A stretch of 41,909 nt of DNA from the NCBI GenBank assembly GCA_016098155.1, contig JAAAJB010000308.1, forward strand, positions 1 through 41,909, given 5' to 3'. The stretch is from Actinomortierella ambigua. Lineage: Eukaryota; Mortierellomycota; Mortierellomycetes; Mortierellales; Mortierellaceae. The number at the start of each line of letters is the position of its first letter. Positions within the stretch are counted from its first letter, which is position 1. The translations under genes and the position numbers were made by a program. Positions 1 through 9,299 of this stretch are shown one piece after another. The notes under the pieces were generated by a model. It worked only from the letters and a program-made list of their open reading frames with translations. It was not told the DNA's origin and made no database searches.

Positions 1-346
1 CGGCCGTCCTCTTGGTGAGTGCGGTAGAACTGGATGATGTGGCGGTTGCGGAGTGTCTGAAGGACAGAGACCTCCTTCTGGATGGCATGTTGATGAAAGT
101 CCGACTGGCTGAGGAAGAATGTCTTGGCCGCACATGGCTGGTTTCCCCACCGCGCCTCGTAGACCGTGCCAAAGGCGCCACAACCCAACGACTTTCCTAG
201 GACAAACAGCGATTGCTACGGCAAGGGAAGAAAGGGGAAAGATGAAGTGTCAGTATGAATTCTCGTAGTTTTGGTGGGAGATAGATAGTTGTCTGTAGTC
301 ACGGCAGACTTACCACGAGAGGGAACTTAGCGAGAACAGACTCCAT
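1..346 (-). CDS. TKL protein kinase (probably kinase + Sel1 repeats), 5' end only, runs off left edge
   Basis: This is the N-terminus of a second copy of the kinase gene at 6698-3847. The model starts at ATG 346-344 and has an 11-codon first exon (346-314, MESVLAKFPLV). A 98-bp intron (313-216, GTAAGT...TAG) follows, then exon 2 from 215 to the window edge. Exon 2 reads a glycine-rich ATP loop (LGCGAFGTVYEA), the AAK lysine and the start of the N-lobe, with no stop codon. The intron carries an in-frame stop in this copy, which supports its removal by splicing. The loop has GCGAFG where the other copy has GSGAFG. The visible part looks intact, so this may be a working paralogue. The Sel1 tail is inferred from the sister gene and is not visible here. 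Confidence 0.75.
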
Positions 347-1075
347 TGAGTCGTATAATGGTTGAGATGGAGAAATAGAGAAATGAACAATGAACAAATG
401 AACAAATGCTCGAGAGAGACGAATGAAGGGTGGCCTTTGTTTGTTCCCTCAACGTCACCCACCCTGCAGCTTATACATTTCACAGTCTCTCTGGTCTTCC
501 CACAGAGATGCATAGTGAAAGGTGAGTAGCATAGACTTGTTTATTGATGCAAAACCGTTGTAGCCTAACATGGTCCTTAGCGACGTGGAGACAACCACCA
601 CCAATATCGTTCGAGAGTGGTTGACCTGCGTCCTGTTCCAACTCAAATGGGAATCCGTTGTTGTCACAATGTCCTGAGATTTATCTAGAAGTAGAAAAAA
701 AAGGAAAGAGAGTATGGGGTAGTGAACTGGAGGACAACAGGTGCAACCAAACAACTCCCCAATGCTATTAACCAAGCTCTCATCGAAACCTGAGGCCCCC
801 TTTCTCACAGCAGCAAAAAACAGCCGCACCCCAGAACAGATAGCGGCCCCGAAGCCATCGAGGCTGTTTGTAGACCACAGAGCGTATGGGGACGGTCTAA
901 AGTGGAGGTCATATGGAGACATCTTGTCAGTGCTCGTGCCTGGCTCGCCTCATGGACCCACCTGCAACACAACCATGGCAACAATAATGTCCATGTGTTC
1001 ACTGCCTTCCTGCCCAGGAACTTCAGAAGCCTCGAGGGTTTAGGAAATGTCGTATGGAGAGCCATGTACGAACAA
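1..1075. repeat. Segmental duplication, left copy (pairs with about 6355-7405)
   Basis: The first 1.07 kb aligns in the same orientation with about 6355-7405. It covers the kinase 5' coding region, the first intron, the leader and the upstream flank. Similarity is very high in coding sequence and falls in the flank, where there are indels around 600-670. It breaks down just after the shared words near 1060-1080 and 7390-7405. This implies a direct duplication of a whole kinase unit, with about 6.35 kb between copies. Confidence 0.85.
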
Positions 1076-1748
1076 CGCTCACTTGTCAAAAATGTTTCGC
1101 GCAAGGAGCAAGTCACACTGCCTCCCTCTCCCACAGAAGACCTTGCGGAGGGGAGGGCATAGGTGGCCTGTTTCTGCATCTCATAGACTTACGCAGTGTG
1201 GTAATATGGTGACACTAGGCTCAAAGAATGCCGTTAGAGGATGTTGGCATCGTTCCATCTCACCGCACCTCTGTGGCTGCCTTTGCTTCATACCGAAAGG
1301 ATCCAGGAAACTGGTAGGACGGTTTGACCAAATGAATTTAGCCGTCATGACACAAATCAACGGGATACTATTGCTTAAACCACCCCCACTATACGGGACG
1401 AGATAAGAGAAAGTGGCAAGTGGTAGGATACATCTGATGATATCGGCGAGCACAGCGGCAAACGCGTGCGTCTGGCGTGTATCCATCCCTTCTGGGCATT
1501 ACGCATGTATGGCATTTAGAGAGAAAATGGTGAATGGTTTGGACTCAACGGGTTGACCCAAGGAGTTACAACAGAGGGGCTGCTCTTTCTTATGTCGAAG
1601 CTAGGCGAAAGAGGGTGGAAGATTACTCGTCACTTTCCCCAGGGTACTACGGTATGCAAGATGTAGTGCTCGATCTTAGTAATCCAGACCAACCATCCCC
1701 AATTTTACTAATCGTGTCGCTGAGCTGAGGGACTATGTTTGAAGATAG
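1076..1748. other. Intergenic, no supported gene
   Basis: This lies between the end of the duplicated flank and the promoter of the epimerase-like gene. Short open frames occur on both strands, but none has a recognisable domain, a good leader or convincing codon use. Confidence 0.5.
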
Positions 1749-1756
1749 ATAAATAG
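1749..1756 (+). promoter_or_regulatory. TATA-like element of the epimerase-like gene
   Basis: ATAAATAG lies 66 bp before the ATG at 1822. It is followed by a pyrimidine-rich leader ending in a CA-rich stretch, the same leader style seen before other genes here. Confidence 0.45.
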
Positions 1757-1821
1757 AGCCTTGCTCCCTTCCTATTGTATCATCATTCTTTTCGCACACC
1801 TACACTTACACTCCAAATCCA

Positions 1822-2844
1822 ATGACAAAGCTCACTATTTTCATCACCGGCCAGACCGGCTACATTGGAGGCACTGTAGTTGACCATCTGCTCAAGAACC
1901 CCGAGACCAAGGATAAATTTGTCTACCGCTCGCTCGTCCGCTCGGCAGACAATGCCAAGACGATCCAGGCTTTGGGTATCACGCCAGTTCTGGGGTCGCT
2001 TGACGATTCCAAACTATTGTCTGACGAGGCTGCCAAGGCCGATGTGATTCTACACTTTGCCGACGCCGATCATCTTCCGGCTATCCATGCCTTCGCCAAG
2101 GGTCTGTTGCAGCAAGGTCATCGCCATCTCGCCCGTCCGGTTCTGATCTACAACTCTGGTACCGGCGTCCTACTGGATGGCGCCAAGGGAGCCTTTGCCT
2201 CGAAAGACATTTATTCGGACGACGATCCAGACAGAATCCTGGCTCTGCCTGACTCGGCCAACCACCGCAACGTCGAACTCGCCGTCCTCGACCCAAAGCT
2301 CAATGAACATGTCGATACCTACATTGTCTCGCCCCCAACCATTTGGGGAACGGGAACGGGTCCTGTCCATCGACACTCAATTCAGATCCCCTTGCTAGTC
2401 GGGAATGCGGTCAAGCATCGCAAGGTCTACCGGATCGGCAAAGGCCTGAACCGATGGTCCAAGATCCATGTGGCCGACCTAGCGAACTTGTACGTGCTGC
2501 TGACGCTCAAGAGCGTCCATCAACCCAACGACCTTCCCAAGGGCCGGAAGGGCTACTATTTTGTTGAGAATGGCGAGTACGCCTTTGAAGATGTGTCGAC
2601 CATCACTGCAGACGAACTCCACAAGCAAGGTATTGCTCAGGACGCAAAGGTGTATGACACACCGCACGACAAGGAGGGAGAGTACTGGATACCGATTGCG
2701 GTCATCTACCTTGGTGGCAACTCGCGCTCTCGCTCGGTCATTGGCGGCAAGTACCTAGGATGGAAAGCTACGCATGACCTGGATGGCAAGGAGTTTGAGC
2801 AGTACATCCGTGATGAAGTCAAGCGTGCAGCCCATAAGGCTTAA
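1822..2844 (+). CDS. NAD(P)-dependent epimerase/dehydratase-like protein (extended SDR fold)
   Basis: This is a single-exon gene of 340 residues. The N-terminus carries the Rossmann dinucleotide-binding motif TGQTGYIGG (residues 9-17) after a hydrophobic beta strand. A VLIYNSGTG strand lies near residue 115 and YIVSPPTIWGTGTGP near 165-180. Order and length fit fungal NAD(P)-binding epimerase/NmrA-like proteins of the extended short-chain dehydrogenase group. I do not see a clear YxxxK catalytic pair, so the reaction and substrate are unknown; it could be a reductase, an epimerase or a redox-sensing NmrA-type protein. The start has a TATA-like box and pyrimidine leader upstream, and no earlier in-frame ATG is needed. 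No signal peptide is seen, so it is probably cytosolic. It sits between the two kinase copies on the opposite strand. Confidence 0.85.
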   Translation: MTKLTIFITGQTGYIGGTVVDHLLKNPETKDKFVYRSLVRSADNAKTIQALGITPVLGSLDDSKLLSDEAAKADVILHFADADHLPAIHAFAKGLLQQGHRHLARPVLIYNSGTGVLLDGAKGAFASKDIYSDDDPDRILALPDSANHRNVELAVLDPKLNEHVDTYIVSPPTIWGTGTGPVHRHSIQIPLLVGNAVKHRKVYRIGKGLNRWSKIHVADLANLYVLLTLKSVHQPNDLPKGRKGYYFVENGEYAFEDVSTITADELHKQGIAQDAKVYDTPHDKEGEYWIPIAVIYLGGNSRSRSVIGGKYLGWKATHDLDGKEFEQYIRDEVKRAAHKA

Positions 2845-3394
2845 AAGAGAGAAGCACAAGGATCAAAGATTCTTGTAGCACATATTTTTCGCACCCATGT
2901 CCTCCCTCTCCCCTCCCCCCCTTTTTTTGTACAATACATCATACGTTTGAAATGGAAGCAAAGACCCAAATACGCATATCGAGTGCCATAATTCGAATCA
3001 AGCTAGTGCTTCTTGCAACCCAAGAATTCGGCAGGCGCCCCCACCTCTCTCGTCCCAGGTGGTTCAACGATGGGAAGCTGGTGGACATCTGTACTCTTGG
3101 TGGGCGGCACTAGTTGACACTTTCCCATCACAGACACATGCACCCACCTTCGAATATCGTTCAGCCATCAACACATCGCAACATTGCAACACTATCTTGG
3201 ACGAGGCAATCAGTAACCCTGTCCGCTAGATTCATCCCCCTCCTCAGTCCCAAAAAATGAAGAGCTTGAGTCTTTTGGTCGGGGTTACTGCAAATACCCA
3301 TGGACAACTCAGGTGCTATTCCTAATAAAATTAATTATCTAGTAATGCTCCATTCGTGAGCGTGGCATCAAAACAAGAAGAGAGGACTTGCTTT
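2845..3394. other. 3' flank and intergenic region
   Basis: This contains the 3' end of the epimerase-like gene (T-rich stretch near 2920-2930) and otherwise no supported gene. The convergent kinase remnant begins at its right edge. Confidence 0.5.
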
Positions 3395-3846
3395 TATTCT
3401 TTGCGATTATGAAGAAGCTTGAGTCGGCATTCTGCATCATGTAAATTTGAGCAGAAGTTTACAATGCCACACCATCGCCTGCCTCGTATTCTTTGCGATG
3501 TCTCGCCTTTCTCGTGCAACCAAGCAAGATTGAGTTGAGCCGCTGTGTATCCTTGGTCGGCTCCTTGTCGGCATATGTAACGATATGGCATCCGAGGCAT
3601 TGTTCATGTGCGCTCCGATGATTCCCTGCACTGAGGCGCTGTCTAAAACTCTAACTGCCTCTGCTATGTAGTCACCTCATCCGTGCTTTCACACCAGCCC
3701 ATGGTTGGATTGTCTACTGTGACGTCCCCATGGTTGGTTAATTTGGTGTGCTCAACTGAGGCAGCGTCGTACTGCAAGACACCTCGCCCATGCCTACGCA
3801 TTAGCTCAAGGTGCCAACGTGCCGTGCATACCCTTGATCGGCTGAT
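3395..3846 (-). pseudogene. Decayed Sel1-repeat tail of the kinase gene
   Basis: Directly after the kinase stop codon the minus strand still codes for broken Sel1 repeats. About 3680-3830 reads ELMRRHGRGVLQYDAASV in the frame of the stop, matching the LGLMYKYGRGVxQSDxAAV consensus. About 3395-3600 reads GADQGYTAAQLNLAWLHEKGE. Stops and frame changes separate these pieces. The ancestral protein was therefore longer at its C-terminus, and this tail is no longer translated in frame. Confidence 0.75.
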
Positions 3847-6698
3847 CTACATAGTGAGCCACTTGACTGAGGCTTCATCGCTTTGCTTGACACCCTGCCC
3901 GTACTTATACATCAATCCAAGGCTAAATTGTGCCTTTCGATTCCCTTGATCGGCTGATCTAGTGAGCCACTTGACTGCCGCTTCATCGCTTTGCTTGACA
4001 CCCAGCCCGTACTTATACATCACTCCAAGGATCAATTGTGCCTGTGCATATCCTTGATTGGCTGCTTTGGTGAACCATGTAACCGCCACGACGTCGCTCT
4101 GCTTGACACCCCGACCGAGCCTGTACATAGTTCCTAGATTGCATTGTGCCAGCGACTCCCCTTGATCGGCTGCTTTGGTGAACCATGTAACCGCCACGAT
4201 ATCGCTCTGTTCGACACCTCGACCGTCCTTATACATCAGTCCAAGGTTGCATTGTGCCTGCGGATCCCTCTGAACAGCCGCCTTGGTGAACCAAGTAGCC
4301 GCCATGACATCGCTTTGCTCGACACCTCGCCCGTCCTTATACATCAGTCCAAGGTTACACTGTGCTTGTGCGTCACCTTGACCGGCTGCTTTGGTGAACC
4401 ACACGACTGCCGCGTCGTCGCTTCGCTTGACACCTCGTCCAATCTTGTACAATAGTCCGAGGTTATATTGTGCCTGCGGATCCCCTTGATCTGCCGCTTT
4501 GGTGAGCCATTTGACTGTCTTGACGTCGCTCTGTTCGACACCTCGTCCATCTTTGAACATCAGTCCAAGGTTGCATTGTGCTTGTGCGTTCCCTTGATTG
4601 GTTGCCTTGATGAACCACACGACTGCCGTGTCATCGCTTCGCTTGACACCTCGTCCGAGCTTGTACATAATTCCTAGGTTGCATTGTGCTTCTGCGTCTT
4701 CTTGGGCAGCTGCTTTGGTGAACCACTTGACTGCCTGCACATCGCTTTGTACTATGCCTTCTCCATGTTTGTACATCAGACCTAGCTGGAATTGCGCCTG
4801 CGAGTCTCCTTGAGCAGACGCTTTGGCGAACCAATTAGCCGCCATAACGGCATTCGACTGGACACCTCGCCCATACTTATGCATCAGTCCAAGTTGGCGT
4901 TGTGCCTGCGCATCCCCATGATTGGCCGCTCTGATGAACCACCAGGCTGCTGCTTCGTCGCTCTGTCCGACACCTCGCCCGTCCTTGTACATCAGTCCAA
5001 TAGAGGATTGTGCCTGCGAGTTCCCCTGTTCGGCTGCTTTGATGTACCATTTAACTGCCTTGAGCCCGTTCTCCTCGACACCTCGTCCAAGCGAGTACAT
5101 GGATCCAAGATCGTATTGTGCTGCTTTATGGCCTTGCTCAGCCGCTTTGGAAATCCAACGATATGCCTCGTCATCATTCGGAAGTACTCCTCGCCCAAGG
5201 GAGTACCATGATCCGACCGTGTATTGGGACTCGCGATGTCCTTGCTCAGCCGCCCTACGATACCAGCTGAGTGCCTCGACGACATCCTCCTTCACTCCAC
5301 GACCAGAGGCGTACATCTCGCCGAGCTGCCATTGTGCCTCCGCAATGCCGTTGTCGGCTATTCGATGATACCATGATGCAGCCTTCTCATCACTCGCTTC
5401 GACACCTTGACCATCTTGGTACATCTTGGCCACATGGAGCTGGGCCACCACGGATCCCTGAGAAGCCGCAAGGCGATACCACCAGAACGAATCCTTGTCG
5501 CTCTTATCAACGCCTCGGCCATGGTCGTAGATCCATCCGAGGAATAGCTGTGCATCAACACTCCCACGCTTGGCTGCCAAGCTGAGACATGTCACCACAT
5601 CATCGTCTGTCGAAGGCAACCGACCAACATGCTGGTCGTATTTTTCTGTAGTGGAGTCAGTAAGACCGCCTTCTCTGTCCTCGTGCAGTACCAGACCGAA
5701 CGCCAGACCTGAATCGGTAGAACTGAGGTCAATAAATCCTGTGCCATCAGCATCCGCTGCAGCCTCGGCCTGCCCCGCGGAAACTAGAATCACTTCGCTG
5801 GCGACTGGCCGATGAGTGGGGTCCTCGCGCCAACACCTCTCAACCCAATCGCGGTACTCAGTTGGCGTGTCCACAGGGAGCGTCTCACGACTCCCATTGT
5901 AGACAGCGAAAGCGACAAGTGCGTCGTTCTCTTGGTCCTTGAATGGCTTTGTGCTGTTGGCCGCCATCTCCCACATCACCATCCCAAGTGCGTACACATC
6001 CGATTTGGCAGAGTACTCTGGCTTGGTGGTATACAGGAGCTCAGGTGCAATCCATCGAAGCGTCCCTTTGGCCCCAGCACCAGAATGACTGGTATTCGAC
6101 GAGCCACCGGTCATCGATTCGATCTTGGCCAGCCCGAAATCGGCCAGCTTGGCCTCCATGTGCTTGGTCAGGAGCACATTCGCGCTCTTGAGGTCGCGAT
6201 GGAGGATCCCTTCCTGGTGAATGAAGGCGAGCCCTTGTGCAATCTCGTGAGCGAGTCGTATCTTGGTTATCCAGTCATCGTGCGCGAGTACACCTTTGGC
6301 GATCGCTCGTGAGAGACTCCCCTTCTCAGCCAGTTCCATCAGGAGGTAGAGTCGGCCGTCCTCCTGGTGAGTGCGGTAGAACTGGATGATGTGGCGGTTG
6401 CGGAGTGTCTGAAGGACAGAGACCTCCTTCTGGATGGCATGTTGATGAAAGTCCGACTGGCTGAGGAAGAATGTCTTGGCCGCACATGGCTGGTTTCCCC
6501 ACCGCGCCTCGTAGACCGTGCCAAAGGCGCCTGAACCCAACGACTTTCCTAGAACAAACAGCGATTGCTGCGACAAGGGAAGAAAGGGGAAAGATGAAGC
6601 CTCAGTATGAATTCTCGTGGTTGTGGTGGGAGATAGACGGTTGTCCGTAGCCTCGGCAGACTTACCACGAGAGGGAACTTGGCGAGAACAGACTTCAT
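3847..6698 (-). CDS. TKL-type protein kinase with C-terminal Sel1-like repeats
   Basis: Two exons give 917 residues: exon 1 6698-6666 (MKSVLAKFPLV), intron 6665-6568 (98 bp, GTAAGT..CAG), exon 2 6567-3847. An unspliced reading from an ATG at 6855 is open, but the left copy has a stop inside the intron, so splicing is preferred. Kinase features are G-loop GSGAFG (22-27), Lys42, Glu59, HRDLKSAN (134-141), DFG (154-156) and APE (185-187). All catalytic residues are present. After a linker come about 16 Sel1-like repeats of 36 residues (about 335-917), consensus AQxxLGxMYxxGRGVxQSD. Sel1 repeats form alpha-alpha solenoids that bind partner proteins, so a scaffolded signalling kinase is likely. 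Substrates are unknown. The C-terminus ends abruptly in the middle of a repeat. Confidence 0.9.
3850..5590 (-). repeat. 108-bp tandem array coding for Sel1-like repeats
   Basis: A 108-bp (36-codon) unit recurs about 16 times. The units at 3850-4850 are far more alike than those at 4850-5590, with whole blocks reused, for example the GGTGAACCA and GACACCTCG words on the plus strand. This suggests recent expansion of the 3' end by unequal crossing-over or slippage. Confidence 0.85.
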
Positions 6699-7405
6699 TG
6701 CGTCGTATGATGGTTGAGATGAGAGATGGAGAAATTGAGGAATGGAGAAATGAACAAATGCGCGAGAGAGACGAAGAAGGGCGTGGTCTTTGTTTGTTCC
6801 CCTCGACGTCACCCACCCATGGTGGCACAACTTCCTGCCTGCAGCTTATAGACATGTCGAAGTCTCTTTGGTCTTTGCCAGAGTTACAAAGTGAAAGGCG
6901 AGTAGCATAGGCTTGTTTATTGATGCAAAAACATTGTAACCTAGCATGATCCTTGACGACACGAAGACAACGAGCGCCAATATCGTTTGATGGTTATCGA
7001 ACAGATCCAGAGAGCTATCTAGTAGTAGAAAAAAAAAAGAAAAGAGAGTATGGGGCAGTGAACTGGAGGACAACAGGTGCAGCCGCACAACTCCCGAATG
7101 CTATTAACCAAGCTCCCATCGAAACCTGAGGCCCCCTTTCTCCCAGCGGCAAAAAACAGCCGCACCCCAGATCAGATAGCGGCCCCGAAGCCATCGAGGC
7201 TGTTTGTAGACCACAGAGCGTATGGCGACGGTCTAAAGTGGAGGTCATATGGAGACATCTTGTCAGTGCTCGTGCCTGGCTTGCCTCATGGACCCACCTC
7301 CAACACAATCGTGGAAACAATAATGTCCATGTGTTCACTGCTTTCCTGCCCAGGAGATTCAGAAGCCTCGAGGGTTTAGGAAAGGTCGTATAGAGAGCCA
7401 TGTAC
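6355..7405. repeat. Segmental duplication, right copy (pairs with 1-1075)
   Basis: This holds the kinase 5' exon, first intron, leader and about 700 bp of upstream flank. It aligns colinearly with 1-1075. Confidence 0.85.
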
Positions 7406-7690
7406 GAACAACGCGCACCTGTCGAGGCAAATAATGGACCAACAGAGTCAAGGACTGCCTTCGTATCCAGGAACATCAAAAGCCTCAAGGATAGGAAAGG
7501 TCATATGGAGAGCTCAGATGCGTGGCTTCTCATGGACCCGCGGAGTGTGGATATGGCACACACCCCCGACTGGTAAAAGACTGGCACTTCGAGGATGTAG
7601 GTCAACACTGGAAGGGAGGTTTGTCATCTTCTGCAGCTCGCGCGGCACCTCCGGTGCAGTTGCCCTTTCCTTCGTACCCACATGACTGAC
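7130..7690 (+). repeat. Dispersed repeat module, copy 2 (copy 1 about 790-1080; inverted copy 3 about 35665-36300)
   Basis: This block recurs upstream of both kinase copies and, inverted, at 35.7-36.3 kb. Landmarks include TCATATGGAGA followed by CTCATGGACCC, and a stretch near 7340-7410 ending CCATGTACGAAC. Inside copy 2 a sub-unit repeats in diverged form at about 7245-7300, 7500-7545 and 7728-7785. Frames are open in places but are not conserved among copies, so I see no protein. It may be a remnant of a mobile element or a shared promoter unit. Confidence 0.7.
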
Positions 7691-7699
7691 AACTGTCAC

Positions 7700-8310
7700 G
7701 GCTCCATCCTGGCAAGGCAACATGCAGGTCATATGGGGACAATTCACTGTACACCTGATATTTCACGTCTCATGGACCCACAGCTGAGCCAAAGCTTACA
7801 TCCCATATGGGTGTCGTACCCTCGCCACACCTGAGTATCCCGAACACTACCCCATACCTTTGGCTTTCTTGTAGGGATGGAGAGTAGGATGCTTTTGTGT
7901 GAATGGGGAAGTTCGATTTCGCGTCAGGAGCAGTCACAATGGGCGGAAATGCCCTGGATATGCCGAGTACAACACGTAGTTTATGACTTGGAACCCTTGC
8001 TCCACATCAAGATGCTTGCACAACTGCTGAAGAAGAGTGATCAGAGGGGAAAGGAGACCGACACACAAGATGTGAAGAAACGATACGTCGTCAAAAGACG
8101 GAAAACCGCCATGGGCCGATGTACACCTGCACAGCAGGTATAAGCAGTCAAATCACGTTGGTGACCCGGCTATCGGTATTTGTTTGCGTGTGGTATTGTT
8201 TCCACATCTCCAGAAAATACGATACATCTCCAGAATATACATTGTGCCTTTTGTTTTCCACAGCAGGGACATTCATCGTGACCCCCCATTGCGATCTATT
8301 GTTTGCCCCT
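7700..8310. other. Intergenic, no supported gene
   Basis: An 88-codon plus-strand frame begins at 7877 and is rich in charged residues near its end. It has no recognisable domain or clear leader, so I do not call it a gene. Confidence 0.4.
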
Positions 8311-8327
8311 GTCCCAAACGGGAATTT

Positions 8328-8478
8328 CAAATAAAAGACCTCTTTCATCGCTTTCTATCTTTCACCAACTTCCCCCACCTTTTCACCCGTCCACACACGC
8401 ACTATCCCATACACACGCTCACTCACTCACTCACACACTCTTACTCTCACTCATCGACTCTCTCACGCTCCAACACTC
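8328..8478 (+). promoter_or_regulatory. Orphan promoter-like segment with pyrimidine/CACTCA leader
   Basis: A TATA-like AAATAAAAG near 8328 is followed by about 140 bp of C/T-rich sequence including a (TCAC)n-like microsatellite (8420-8460). This matches the leader style of the real genes here. The first ATG (8479) opens only a 42-codon frame that stops at 8607, inside the palindrome that follows. It may therefore be the promoter of a lost gene or of a non-coding transcript. Confidence 0.4.
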
Positions 8479-8519
8479 ATGGGGGAGGGAGCCTGGCTTG
8501 CTCGCAATTTTGGGGCAGC

Positions 8520-8895
8520 CAGAAAGCCCTCCCCAAGGTTGATGCGCCCCCATGGCGCACTCCTCCTTTTGGATATCACTACATCGAATCCCAAAAAAGC
8601 TTCCTAGTGAGCTGCCGTAGTTGGTTCAAAAGTGTTTCTTCGCCATCCAGACATATTTTCTCAGTGGTGTTGCGGATAGACTGTCTGGTTACATGTAGGC
8701 TGTTCCGAGTCTACGCTTCCATTGTTGACACAACCTACGTGTAACCAGACTTGTATATCCGTCACGCCAAGGTATTTCAGCCAAGAAACCCCTCTGAATC
8801 TAATATAGCAGCCACCAGGAAGATCGTTGAGTCCATTAACCAAAAAGGAGCTCACGTCAAGGGGGTGCCTCCAGGGCAAGAGGGTTAGTACACTC
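8520..8895. repeat. Large imperfect palindrome A, centre about 8716
   Basis: The left arm (about 8540-8700) matches the reverse complement of the right arm (about 8734-8880). The best block is TCTGGTTACATGTAGG (8684-8699) against CCTACGTGTAACCAGA (8734-8749), 15 of 16 bases paired. Weaker pairing continues outward: CTTCCTAGTGAGCTGC near 8600 pairs with its counterpart near 8820, and CCCCC flanked by TCCTTTT words near 8550-8570 pairs with 8850-8880. The central spacer is about 34 bp. Confidence 0.75.
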
Positions 8896-8911
8896 ATTTC
8901 TAACCACCCAC

Positions 8912-8932
8912 TTTTTTTTTTTTTTTTTTTTT
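8912..8932. repeat. Poly-T tract, 21 bases
   Basis: A homopolymer of 21 T lies just right of palindrome A. Read on the minus strand it is a poly-A run, as would be left by a retroposed element. Confidence 0.9.
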
Positions 8933-9299
8933 AGTAAAGGTACAGCCGCTCAAGTCTGTGAATGAAGCCAATCCCCCCTCCCCTTCCACGAACACACTAC
9001 CTATTCCGGATTATCCGAACGACGCCAATCTCCCTTAGAAGCAGCTCCGTTGTTGGACTAGCTACCAACGGTGGAACTGGTTTGAGGGTAGATTTGTGTC
9101 GTTCGGGGAACCGGGACCAGGCAATGGATTCGGGGAAGCTGTGGGGTTTGGCTCCATTGACAGACTTGAAGTGGCTAGCCTTCCCAGGATGGTGTGATTT
9201 CCGAGGCCCAGTAGGCTAAGATCGAAAAGGCTAGGATGGCCACTATCCAGACGGCCAGATGCGTGGTAAATGAGGCCAATGACACGACGGTTCAAAAAA

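Noticed and set aside
805..1179. Minus-strand 124-codon frame in the repeat module, also open at 7488-7015
   Set aside because: Differences between copies are mostly amino-acid changing and the inverted third copy does not keep the frame.
6699..6855. Longer N-terminus of the kinase from ATG 6855
   Set aside because: It needs the 98-bp intron to be coding; the left copy has a stop in that intron, and the GTAAGT..CAG splice gives a clean in-phase start at 6698.
7877..8143. 88-codon plus-strand ORF
   Set aside because: No recognisable domain, poor leader and no second line of evidence.
8479..8607. 42-codon ORF behind the orphan promoter
   Set aside because: No known domain, and it ends inside the palindrome arm; it is more simply a chance frame.
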